Shown here piece by piece: positions 1 to 8,602 of a stretch of DNA of 64,000 nucleotides (the stretch's first letter is position 1; every line of letters starts with the position of its first letter). A program made the translations under genes and the position numbers. The notes under the pieces are model-generated. The model was given only the letters and a program-made list of their open reading frames with translations. It did not search any database and was not told the DNA's origin. Source of the stretch: Celeribacter baekdonensis B30 (GTDB lineage Bacteria; Pseudomonadota; Alphaproteobacteria; Rhodobacterales; Rhodobacteraceae); NCBI RefSeq assembly GCF_000299875.1, contig NZ_AMRK01000007.1, positions 1-64,000 of the forward strand, in the 5' to 3' direction.

Positions 1-192
1 TCTCAAGGCGCAAGACATCCCGAGATCGCCCGCTCCTAACGCCTGGCGCGTTGGGGGCGGGTTGTTGACCCTGAGCGGTGTGTTTTGTACCAAGTGATCC
101 GTGGGATGACCTCATCCGGCCTATAGGATGATTTAGAGTCTCACTGTTGTGCGGTGAGATGCTGCGTGACAGCCAATACAAAGGCGTATGCG
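1..192. other. Left-edge non-coding stretch upstream of the giant CapA-Mur gene
   Basis: No convincing gene is visible. A short open frame enters from the left edge and stops with TAA at 37-39; it could be the tail of an upstream protein, but only 12 codons are present. A 14-base inverted repeat (GGATGA-CC-TCATCC) lies at 104-117, and a further GGATGAT follows at 127-133, just before the possible GTG start at 154. It could be an operator or a weak hairpin; nothing identifies the regulator. Confidence 0.3.
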
Positions 193-3100
193 ATGGGCAA
201 GAAAAAGCGGTCTCGAAACGTGCCAAAAGCAGACGCTCGACAGGGCAAGACTGACACACCCTACGCGTTGATGTCGCCGCTTGCACGCCATCCCAAAGCC
301 CCGTTGACCGTGCTTTTGGCGCAGGCCAAAGCGGCTTTGACCTATGCGGTGGTGTCCTCTGGCGTTGAATCGCCAGCGTCAGCCCCGCTGCGCCTCTTTT
401 TCTCCATGAGTGACGGCACCAAACGCGCAGAGGTCGTGCATTTCGTTGGGCGCGATCTGGCGGACATCTGGGAAAAAGTAGAGGCATGGCGGGGGGCTTT
501 GGCCAATCCATGCCCGTCGATCCGTTGGCTGAGAGTGGATTGGGTCGATCAAACATGGGACCTGACATGGCACCACTGCCAATTGGCGCTTGAGAACAGC
601 AAGCGGAGTTATTTTCGCTATGGGCTCGCGCTTGATCGTGGATTTGAACAGGCGTTTTTAGAGCAGGAACTCAATGCCAACGCGATGTTGTATCTTGGCG
701 GCACCGTCGAACAGGCCGGTGTGAACGAAAAGAATTTCAACATTTATGGACGCCGACGGTTTGGCGCGGGATTCCAATTGCCTCAAGACCCCGCGCATCA
801 GATCCGTTTGTTTTCGACCCAGGCTTTCCTTTTGCAGCCCAACCATGGTCCGATCCGGCTGCACGGCTTTTGCGGCGGGGCCGAAGGGCGGGACACCGGG
901 CGCAGGGTTGTGACGGATCTCGACGAAACCACTGTCGAAAGCATGATCGCGCAATCCAGTCGGTTTTTGGCGGCCCAAGTCGATGAACAGGGCCAGTTTG
1001 TCTATGGGCTTCATCCGTGTTTTGACCGGGAGATTAAGGCCTATAACACCCTGCGCCACACCAGCACGATCTATTCCATGTTGGAGGCGTGGGAGGTCAC
1101 ACGAGACGCGGGGGTCAAGGCCGCGATTGACCGCGCGCTTCGGTTCATGACCCAAAACCTCATTCGTCGGTTTACCTTGCCGGATGGGAAAGAGGTCGCG
1201 TATCTGCAAGACCTGAACAATGAATTCAAGCTGGGAGGCAGTGCCGTCGCCCTTCTGGCGCTCGTCAAATACACCGAATTGACGGGCGATCAGAGCCACC
1301 TGTCACTGTTGGACCACTTGGCGGAGGGCATCCGACGGGTCCAAGACCCAGAGACCGGGCAACTGCCCCATGTGCTCAATTCCACGGATCTCAGCGTCAA
1401 AGAAACCTTTCGGATCATATATTATGATGGGGAGGCCGCTTTTGGATTGATGCGGCTTTATGGGTTGACCAAAGACGCGCGGTGGTTGCAAACGGTTGAA
1501 AAGGCGTTCGATTACTTTATCGCACAACAGCATTGGAAAAGTCACGATCACTGGCTTAGTTATTGCGTCAACGAATTGACTCTGTATCGGCCGGAGGAGC
1601 GCTATTTCCGGTTTGGCATCCAAAACGTGGTCGGGCATCTGGATTTTGTGATTGACCGCATCACGACCTTTCCCACCCTGCTTGAGTTGATGATGGCCGC
1701 GCATAAGATGATTGTGCGATTACAGGCCAGTGAGGCGCACCGCCCGCTTTTGAAACATCTTGATCTGGATAAGTTCTACCGGGCTCTCGAAACGCGCGCG
1801 CATTACCTGATGAACGGGTTTTTCTGGCCGGAAATCGCGATGTATTTCAAAAACCCCCAACGTATATTGGGCAGTTTTTTCATTCGCCATCACGGGTTCC
1901 GGGTGAGGATCGACGATGTCGAACATTACCTGTCGGGTTATACGGCCTATCTTCTGCACTATTTGCGAGATGAAAACCGCCCTTCAGACGTGGCAGACTC
2001 GCCGAAACAGGCAGAGCATGTGCTAGACGTGGGGGGGACGTCGCCCATGAGCGCCTCCGCGATTTTGGCTTGGGGGGGCGACGTCAATTTGGGGCGTCGT
2101 CAACATTACAGATCAAAGCAGCTGGGGTATGATCAGGTCCTCGATATTCCCGAGCTTAAGTCGGCCGATCTGTCGATCGTGAATCTGGAGTGCGTTGTCA
2201 GCTCGCTCGGCGCACAAGGTGTGATCAAGGGCGAAGGGGGGCCGTATTATTACCGTGCCCGGCCTGAAATGTTGAACATCTTGACGGCGGCAAACATCGA
2301 CGCGGTGGCCGTGGCCAACAACCACAGCGGGGATTACGGCCCCCAAGCGTTGATGCAGCAACAGGACATCCTCCGCGCGCTTGGCATTGCCTACGCTGGC
2401 AGCGGGCGCACCCGAGACGAGGCCTTTCGTCCCACATTTTGTACCGCTGGCGCGGTACGTGTGGCGTTGTTTAGTGTCGATGCGACCCAGTTTCGGTTTG
2501 CCGCAACAGATGAGACGCCGGGCACCGCCTATGTGTCGTTGGATGATCCACACGCGTGGCGAGAGGAGTTTGAGCCGCGCATCGCCGAGGCCAAAAAACA
2601 AGCCGATCTTGCCATAATCGCCGTGCATTGGGGGGCGAACAATGCGCCCGCACCGGATGACGATGAAATCGCAGTTGGCCATGCCTTGATTGATGCCGGG
2701 GCGGATGCCGTGCTTGGTGCCTCGGCGCATCGGTTGCAAGGCATCGAAATCTACAAGGCCAAGCCGATCATCCATGACGCGGGCGATCTTCTGTTCGACT
2801 CCATTCGCAGTCAGTTTTCTGACGGCGGGGTGTTCCGGCTGGGCTTGAGCCCAGAGGGCGTGAAGTGGGTTGAATTTATCCCCATCGGGGTTGGATTTGG
2901 CTTTAGCCAACGCCTGCGTGGGGATGCTGCGCGCGGTGTGATACAGCGGTTTCAAAGTAAATGCCAAAGCATCGGTACGACACTAACGTGTCACGAAGAC
3001 CGGGCGTATGTGCCACTCGTCCCACGGTCAGAGGCGGACAAACCTGTGGCTCAAACGGATGCGCTATCGAGGTGTTATCCGGTTGAGGTTTTGCAGTCCT

Positions 3101-5064
3101 ATGAGGTCGATACACTGTATGGGCAGGTTCCGTATGTGCCCGAGGGGGCGCGGATCAAGCCGTTGAAAATAAACGGTTTGACGTTATTAGGGGTGCGCCT
3201 GACCCCGCAACATATCACGCATCGGCGGATGCTTTGGGTTGAGACTTGGTGGTCCAGTGACGTCCCGATCTCTGAAGACCTTCGGTTGAGCTATACGGCG
3301 ATTCCTCGCGGGCAGGGGCCTTTGGTGGAGTGGGGCCGCGGCATGGATCATGATCCGTGCGATTGGATGCTTCCCACCCGTCGTTGGACTCCCGGGCGGA
3401 TTTATAGAGACCATTTTGGTCTGCGTCCGCCGCCGTTAAAACACCTGAGTAATGCACCGTTACAATTGGAAATTCGCGTATTGGGTCGGGCGCCAAATAC
3501 GCAGTGCTATCTTCATCCAAAACTGGTTCCGGTGCAGTTGACACAAACGGACACTTCGCTGAGCTTGTCCTACCGGACCCAGTTCCCTGATCTGGTGTCT
3601 GACAGCCCTTCGGGCCAAACATGGACGGCGGAGCAGCTTCAGGCGATCACCGGAGGGCGGTGGCTGACCGCCCCGCAAAAAGGCTGGTTCGTGCGTTCTG
3701 TGGTCAATGGTCAGAAACATATTGATATGCGAGACACGCCGGTCTTGTTTGTCGCCCACACCAATCGCGAGCGCGCATTTCACGAAGGTACGACCCAGCC
3801 GACCAAAACGATTGGGGACCGCCATCCGGTGGTGGCGCAGAATGTCCATCGTTTGGCCGGGGCGATCGTCAGTAAAGCCGTTGCCGATGTGCCAAGTGAT
3901 TTCCCGCAACTGCTGGTTGATGATCCGATCAAGGCCCATATGGAGCTGGGCTTTGCGGCCCGTCAGCGGTTTCAGGGGCCGGTGATCGCCGTGACCGGGA
4001 CGGTTGGGAAATCCTCAACCCTCGGGTTGCTCGAAACGCTGTTTGATCCCGGATGTGCCCTGAAAAGCGTGGACAACTATAACTCGCGTGTTGGCGTGCC
4101 GATCCAACTGTCCAGCCTTGCGCCCGACCATCAGGCCGCGTTGCTCGAAATTGCACAATCGGCGCTCTGGATGAGCCGTGGTCCAATCACCCGATGGGTG
4201 CGCCCCACCATCGCCATGATCACGGAAATTGGCCTGTCACAAACCAACAGGATGATCAAAACAACCGAGGATGTGGCGCAGTGGAAATCGAGGGTTTTCG
4301 ATGGGCTGATGCCGGGTGGGATTGCCGTGATCGGCGAACATTTGGCGCATTTTGAGACCATCCACGCCAAGGCAACCCAACATGCAAGCCGCGTCCTGAC
4401 CTTTGGGCCGAGCCCGAACGCCCATTTGCGTGTGCTGAACCAGATCACTGAGGGCAGATCGACCCGGCTCACGGTGGAACTGGCGGGTCAGACCCATGAG
4501 GTGACGCTGCCCTTTGTCAGTCAGGGCATGTTGAACAACGCAGTCGCAACCCTCGCCGTTGCTCATGCGCTTGGCCGCGATGTGCAGGACAGCGCTCAAA
4601 GGTTGGAGACATACAGACCGGAAGAGGGGCGTTTGGTTCAGTATGTCTGTCACTTAGGCGGGCATAAGGTGCGGGTGCTGGATGACAGTTGGAACGCCGA
4701 AATCCTTTCGATGTTGAATGCCTTTACTGAACTTGAGCGACAGCAGGTGGCGGGCCGGAAAATCGCAGTGCTCGGGCGCATTGTCCATCTTGGCGATCAG
4801 GCGGCGACGCTACACGAGACGCTTGCTGCGCCCTTATTGGCATCGGGTGCGACTCTTGTTCTGACGCATGGGGACGAGATGCGGCATCTGCGAAAGAGGC
4901 TGCCGGAGGCCGTTTTGGGGCCGCATTTTTCGAGTGCGCCCGCGCTTTTTACCACTCTCAAAGGCGCCGTGAAAGAGGGGGATTTCATCCTCCTGAAAGG
5001 ATCGCGCCGGGATTCAGACTTTGGCGATCTGTCCCGTTGGCTCAATACGCTCAAGGTTTTGTAA
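193..5064 (+). CDS. Giant fusion: alpha/alpha-toroid region + CapA (PGA_cap) domain + MurF-like ligase
   Basis: A protein of about 1620 residues. Residues from about 242 to 592 are helix-rich with repeated Tyr/Trp/Asp-containing hairpins resembling an alpha/alpha-toroid (six-hairpin) fold. Residues from about 625 to 900 look like CapA/PgsA metallophosphatase-like domains: GGDVN at 628-632, NLE, NNH at 709-711, HWG at 812-814 and GDLLFD. A beta-rich linker follows. From about 1142 to the end it is Mur-ligase-like, with a MurF-type N-terminal segment (WTAEQLQ..TGG), the ATP loop GTVGKSS at 1269-1275 and a C-terminal ligase domain. CapA plus a Mur ligase recalls the PgsA/PgsB poly-gamma-glutamate machinery, so amide-bond formation in an envelope polymer is inferred; substrate and polymer are unknown. 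No CapC-like membrane protein lies nearby. The ATG at 193 has AAAGG eight bases upstream and is preferred over the GTG at 154. The residues before 242 are not recognised. Confidence 0.7.
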   Translation: MGKKKRSRNVPKADARQGKTDTPYALMSPLARHPKAPLTVLLAQAKAALTYAVVSSGVESPASAPLRLFFSMSDGTKRAEVVHFVGRDLADIWEKVEAWRGALANPCPSIRWLRVDWVDQTWDLTWHHCQLALENSKRSYFRYGLALDRGFEQAFLEQELNANAMLYLGGTVEQAGVNEKNFNIYGRRRFGAGFQLPQDPAHQIRLFSTQAFLLQPNHGPIRLHGFCGGAEGRDTGRRVVTDLDETTVESMIAQSSRFLAAQVDEQGQFVYGLHPCFDREIKAYNTLRHTSTIYSMLEAWEVTRDAGVKAAIDRALRFMTQNLIRRFTLPDGKEVAYLQDLNNEFKLGGSAVALLALVKYTELTGDQSHLSLLDHLAEGIRRVQDPETGQLPHVLNSTDLSVKETFRIIYYDGEAAFGLMRLYGLTKDARWLQTVEKAFDYFIAQQHWKSHDHWLSYCVNELTLYRPEERYFRFGIQNVVGHLDFVIDRITTFPTLLELMMAAHKMIVRLQASEAHRPLLKHLDLDKFYRALETRAHYLMNGFFWPEIAMYFKNPQRILGSFFIRHHGFRVRIDDVEHYLSGYTAYLLHYLRDENRPSDVADSPKQAEHVLDVGGTSPMSASAILAWGGDVNLGRRQHYRSKQLGYDQVLDIPELKSADLSIVNLECVVSSLGAQGVIKGEGGPYYYRARPEMLNILTAANIDAVAVANNHSGDYGPQALMQQQDILRALGIAYAGSGRTRDEAFRPTFCTAGAVRVALFSVDATQFRFAATDETPGTAYVSLDDPHAWREEFEPRIAEAKKQADLAIIAVHWGANNAPAPDDDEIAVGHALIDAGADAVLGASAHRLQGIEIYKAKPIIHDAGDLLFDSIRSQFSDGGVFRLGLSPEGVKWVEFIPIGVGFGFSQRLRGDAARGVIQRFQSKCQSIGTTLTCHEDRAYVPLVPRSEADKPVAQTDALSRCYPVEVLQSYEVDTLYGQVPYVPEGARIKPLKINGLTLLGVRLTPQHITHRRMLWVETWWSSDVPISEDLRLSYTAIPRGQGPLVEWGRGMDHDPCDWMLPTRRWTPGRIYRDHFGLRPPPLKHLSNAPLQLEIRVLGRAPNTQCYLHPKLVPVQLTQTDTSLSLSYRTQFPDLVSDSPSGQTWTAEQLQAITGGRWLTAPQKGWFVRSVVNGQKHIDMRDTPVLFVAHTNRERAFHEGTTQPTKTIGDRHPVVAQNVHRLAGAIVSKAVADVPSDFPQLLVDDPIKAHMELGFAARQRFQGPVIAVTGTVGKSSTLGLLETLFDPGCALKSVDNYNSRVGVPIQLSSLAPDHQAALLEIAQSALWMSRGPITRWVRPTIAMITEIGLSQTNRMIKTTEDVAQWKSRVFDGLMPGGIAVIGEHLAHFETIHAKATQHASRVLTFGPSPNAHLRVLNQITEGRSTRLTVELAGQTHEVTLPFVSQGMLNNAVATLAVAHALGRDVQDSAQRLETYRPEEGRLVQYVCHLGGHKVRVLDDSWNAEILSMLNAFTELERQQVAGRKIAVLGRIVHLGDQAATLHETLAAPLLASGATLVLTHGDEMRHLRKRLPEAVLGPHFSSAPALFTTLKGAVKEGDFILLKGSRRDSDFGDLSRWLNTLKVL

Positions 5065-5489
5065 GCTGAACCTGAAAAGCTCTTGGATAGGTATGCCGCA
5101 AAGCGGCCGTTTACGGCATAACTTTAGCTGTGGTTGGCAAACGTATGGCGGAGAATCAGGATAGGTATATCCACCTTGTGTAGGGGATGTGGTGCTGGAC
5201 GACGCCAGATTTATTCAACACACATCATTTAAAGTCAATTCTTAGTGATGTATTCAGACATCCTATAAGTCGTATAAATACATTATAAAGGATGTATAAT
5301 ATTGCGCATAATTTCTGAAAATTGAAATTAAATTGCTTTAATCCTTGCAAAAGGATGGCCTTAAATCTCTAAAGTTATTCCATATGGTGTCGTTAATCCT
5401 TTCGACACTTTCATGGTCAAAAATATCAATGTGGTGAGCATGAGTCCATGAATCACCCCGTCCACAAGACTTTCGGAGAGAACGCACAG
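5065..5489. promoter_or_regulatory. AT-rich leader and promoter region of the Tad pilus operon
   Basis: About 425 bases without a gene, clearly richer in A/T than the flanks. Visible structure: nested hairpins at 5092-5120 (TATGCCG..CGGCATA around GCCGC-AAA-GCGGC), which could terminate the preceding giant gene; a 10-base direct repeat GGATAGGTAT at 5085-5094 and 5159-5168; and an inverted repeat ATCCTT-GCAA-AAGGAT at 5341-5356. The length and base composition suggest a regulated promoter for the pilin gene. No -35/-10 pair can be assigned with confidence. Confidence 0.45.
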
Positions 5490-5708
5490 ATGAAATTCTT
5501 CAAGCCTGCAAAAGCCTTAGCAAAACGTTTCACTCGTGAAGAGGACGGTGCCACGGCTATCGAATATGGCCTGTTTGCCGCTCTGATCGCTGCCGTGATT
5601 ATTGGGACCGTCTACACTCTTGGTCAAAACGTGAACACGGGTTTTCAAACTGTAAACGATAAACTTGCTGATCCTTCTTGTGTAGCTACTGCAACCACCA
5701 GTTGTTGA
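5490..5708 (+). CDS. flp: Flp/Fap-type major pilin subunit
   Basis: A 72-residue type IVb (Flp) prepilin, the structural subunit of the Tad pilus. The leader is short and basic, followed by EEDG-ATAIEYG: cleavage is expected after Gly20, leaving mature Glu5-Tyr6, the signature of Flp pilins, and then a roughly 20-residue hydrophobic helix. The C terminus carries two cysteines that could form a disulfide. An in-frame ATG lies upstream at 5448, but the ATG at 5490 has GGAGAG at suitable distance and gives a normal leader length. It is first in the pilus operon, two bases ahead of cpaB. The prepilin peptidase (CpaA/TadV) needed to process it is not in the window. Confidence 0.93.
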   Translation: MKFFKPAKALAKRFTREEDGATAIEYGLFAALIAAVIIGTVYTLGQNVNTGFQTVNDKLADPSCVATATTSC

Positions 5709-5709
5709 T

Positions 5710-6678
5710 ATGATGTCGCGCTTGGGACTGTCCGGGCGCGTGACCATGGTTTTGGCAACGTCCACTTTGGTGGCGGGCGCGGCGGTCTGGTTTGGGCTTT
5801 TGCAAAAAGACCAAACCGTCGCGCCGCAGCCGCCCCAAATGGAAGCTCAAACCAAGACCGAACGTGTCTTGGTCGCGGCTCATACCGTTGTTGCCGGGAC
5901 ACAAGTCACGCCCGCAGGCTACACATTTACAGAGATGGCCGCCGATCAAGTCCACGATGGGTTTCTTGTCGACAGCCCGGCCAATCAAGCGGCTCTTTCC
6001 GTGCTGACTGTGGCGCGGACTGTCCCAAGTGGCACGCCCTTTGTGGCCGAAGATTTGATGCCACCCGAAACGGCAGTCTCTGGTGCCGAGCCACAAGTGC
6101 ACACAAGCGCCTCGGCTCTGCGGCTGACCGAAGGCATGCGCGCGATCGCTCTGCCGGTAACGGCGGAAACCTCTGTGGCAGGGTTGATCCGGAATGGTGA
6201 CCGGGTCGACATCTTGCTGTCTTACGCCTTGGAAGACGATCTGATCGCGATCCGCACCGTTTTGCGCAACGTGCGTATTATTGCCACGGATCAAATTCCC
6301 GAGCAGGCCCCGGAGAGCGAGCCGGTCGAACCCAAAGCGCCGCCAAAAATCGTCACATTTGAGCTCACGCCGGACGGGGCAAAAGTTTTGGTCCTCGCCC
6401 AGAAGATGGGGGATCTGATGCTGGTTCTGAGCGGCGGAGAAGAGGGGAATGCGCCGATCATTGCCGATGACACCCCAATCTTTTCCTCTCAGATTTCCGG
6501 TGAAACGACGAAACCCCTGCCGCCGATCAACAGTCGCAGTGTTGCGGTCGTGCGTGGCGCGGAGAGTCGGATGAATGTCCTCACCGTCGCGGATGCCATT
6601 GAGCCGGGTGAGATCGGTCGCCCGCAGACTTCATCAGAGGCGGCCATTGTCGCCGTTCCATCCATTCAAGGTGATTAA
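5710..6678 (+). CDS. cpaB: Tad pilus assembly protein CpaB/RcpC (SAF domain)
   Basis: A 322-residue periplasmic protein anchored by one N-terminal membrane segment (about residues 8-27). A SAF-type domain follows (about 50-115, with the VLVAAHTVVAGTQV stretch), then a RcpC/CpaB region ('GMRAIALPV', 'NGDRVDILLSY'). CpaB associates with the outer-membrane secretin in Tad secretion systems. The start is ATGATG immediately after the flp stop, and the gene overlaps cpaC by one base (TAATG), so the two are probably translationally coupled. Length and domain order are normal for the family. Confidence 0.92.
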   Translation: MMSRLGLSGRVTMVLATSTLVAGAAVWFGLLQKDQTVAPQPPQMEAQTKTERVLVAAHTVVAGTQVTPAGYTFTEMAADQVHDGFLVDSPANQAALSVLTVARTVPSGTPFVAEDLMPPETAVSGAEPQVHTSASALRLTEGMRAIALPVTAETSVAGLIRNGDRVDILLSYALEDDLIAIRTVLRNVRIIATDQIPEQAPESEPVEPKAPPKIVTFELTPDGAKVLVLAQKMGDLMLVLSGGEEGNAPIIADDTPIFSSQISGETTKPLPPINSRSVAVVRGAESRMNVLTVADAIEPGEIGRPQTSSEAAIVAVPSIQGD

Positions 6679-8045
6679 TGCATTTCTTTCAAACGCCTAA
6701 GATTTTGAAACGCATGTGCGCGGGTCTCCGTCATGTGTGTTTGTGCGCGCTTTTGATCGGCTTTGCGATGCCAAGTGCCGCGCAAACGCTGGTAGAAACC
6801 CGCAACCGTGACGTTACTCTCTTTGCTGGACAGGGCAAATTGATCAAACTTGAGAACCCAGCGGAAACGGTGTTTTTGGCCAACCCGGATGTGGCCGATA
6901 TCGAGATCAAGTCCCCTAGACTTTTGTATATCTATGGCAAAGCGATTGGAGAGACGACGCTTTTTGTCATCGACGATCAGGAAGAGGTGACTCTGAGCAG
7001 TGTCGTGAAGGTCTCTTACAATATGGACGCGATGAGCCGCGCCGCCCATGCCGCACTCCCGTCGGGAAAGTTCGCCGTCTCTGAAGTGGGTGGCGCGGTC
7101 GTTTTGAGCGGTAAGGTCAACACGATTTCTGATGCCGAACAGATTGAATCCGTGGTGCGACAACTGGCGGGGACCGAGACCGCTTTGATCAACAGCCTCG
7201 CGCTTGAAACCCCGCCGCAAATCAACTTGCAAGTACGCATTGCTGAGGTATCGCGAAGCGTCACAGAAAACCTTGGCGTGACGTGGTCCACCTTGTCGGG
7301 ACAGGGCATTACTGGCGGCGAAGCGGTCAGCGGCGGCTATTCGATTGCTGGTAACATTCGCAAAGGTGGAACCAACATCGGTGTGACGCTTGAGGCGCTG
7401 AAAGGCGAGGGCTTGGTGACCATTTTGTCGGAGCCCAATCTAACGGCGCGCTCGGGCGACAAGGCGAGTTTTCTTGCCGGTGGACGCTTTCCTTACCAGA
7501 CGAGAACAGCAGAAGATGTCCCCACGGTTCAATTCGAACCCTATGGTGTCGAGCTTGAGTTCCTCCCTGAAGTTTTGCGCAGCAATCAAATCAAACTCAA
7601 TGTTCGGACGCAAATCCGCGAGCTGGATTTTTCCAGCGGCAGCCAGACGAACACCCAAAACTTTCCGCTGATCCTGGAGCGAAGCGCGAGCACAACGATC
7701 GAAGTTGGCAGTGGCCAGAGCTTTGCCATCGCCGGATTGTTCAGTGCATCGACGCAACAGGATGTCAAAGATGTGCCGGGTCTGGGCGACATCCCGATTT
7801 TAGGTGCCTTGTTCCGGTCGACGAGCTACCAAAAAGGTGAATCTGAGCTGGTCATCATTGTGACTCCCTACATCGTGGAGCCCGCGTCGCCTGATAAATT
7901 CAAGACTCCCTTGGATCACTTCGCCCCGGCGAACAGCCTCGATCGGAGTTTGCTGGGGGCCTTTTCGGCAGGAGAACCGATTGAGGAGAGCGCTCCTGTC
8001 TCCGTCAAAAACATTAACGGGAATGCGGGGTTCCTTTTGCAATGA
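6678..8045 (+). CDS. cpaC: Tad pilus outer-membrane secretin CpaC/RcpA
   Basis: A 455-residue secretin forming the outer-membrane channel for the Flp pilus. A signal peptide is visible (about 1-35, ending in the PSAAQ region). Next come an N-terminal pilus-secretin domain ('LFAGQGKLIKLENPAETVF'), a BON-like segment ('VSEVGGAVVLSGKV') and the secretin core, with 'PQINLQVRIAEVSRSV', 'FLAGGRFPY' and the 'VPGLGDIPILGALFRS' motif near the C terminus, which is diagnostic of secretins. It overlaps the downstream cpaD by four bases (ATGA). No oddity is seen. Confidence 0.94.
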   Translation: MHFFQTPKILKRMCAGLRHVCLCALLIGFAMPSAAQTLVETRNRDVTLFAGQGKLIKLENPAETVFLANPDVADIEIKSPRLLYIYGKAIGETTLFVIDDQEEVTLSSVVKVSYNMDAMSRAAHAALPSGKFAVSEVGGAVVLSGKVNTISDAEQIESVVRQLAGTETALINSLALETPPQINLQVRIAEVSRSVTENLGVTWSTLSGQGITGGEAVSGGYSIAGNIRKGGTNIGVTLEALKGEGLVTILSEPNLTARSGDKASFLAGGRFPYQTRTAEDVPTVQFEPYGVELEFLPEVLRSNQIKLNVRTQIRELDFSSGSQTNTQNFPLILERSASTTIEVGSGQSFAIAGLFSASTQQDVKDVPGLGDIPILGALFRSTSYQKGESELVIIVTPYIVEPASPDKFKTPLDHFAPANSLDRSLLGAFSAGEPIEESAPVSVKNINGNAGFLLQ

Positions 8046-8602
8046 CTGTGACCAAAGCCAAAACCATTCTGGCGGGCCTTGTCCTGATGTGCCTTGCCGC
8101 TTGTGACACGCCATCGCCACAAATCGGTGTCACCCAACGGTTGTCCGCCCCTTATGTCGAAGCGCAGCATCAATTCCGCTTTGCCTCTGGAGCGTCCTCA
8201 TTGTCCGCACAAGAACGCGAGCGGATCTCGGGGTTTCTAAATCAGCTTGCGTTGAAAAACGGGGATTTTCTGATCGTGACGATCCCGTCGAGCGGCCAAG
8301 CCAAAATTGATGCGGAACGTCAGGCTGTGATGCAATCGCTTTTGGCACGTTCGGCCGCGAAAAAGCAGTATCTCATGGACACCTCTTTTGGGTCACGTCC
8401 GTCATACCGGCAAACCGGTGTCATTCGTGCCACGCGAACGCAAGGTCTGCGCGTCGATTGCAAACCGAGTATCACCGATCTGGGCTGTGCGAGCGCTGCG
8501 AATCTTGCTGCGATGATTCACGAGCCGGGTGATGTCCTGGAACCGGATATGACTGCCACCATGGCCCTTAGGGATGCGCCGCTTGAAGGACATCAGCAAT
8601 GA
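8042..8602 (+). CDS. cpaD: CpaD-family pilus assembly lipoprotein
   Basis: A 186-residue lipoprotein with a clear lipobox (LAAC, Cys about 20) after a hydrophobic signal segment, so outer-membrane anchoring is expected. The rest matches CpaD: a conserved 'GLRVDCKPSITDLGCASAA' stretch and 'IHEPGDVLEPDM' near the end. Its role is in outer-membrane assembly of the Tad apparatus beside the CpaC secretin. It is coupled by ATGA overlaps to both cpaC and cpaE. Confidence 0.88.
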   Translation: MTVTKAKTILAGLVLMCLAACDTPSPQIGVTQRLSAPYVEAQHQFRFASGASSLSAQERERISGFLNQLALKNGDFLIVTIPSSGQAKIDAERQAVMQSLLARSAAKKQYLMDTSFGSRPSYRQTGVIRATRTQGLRVDCKPSITDLGCASAANLAAMIHEPGDVLEPDMTATMALRDAPLEGHQQ

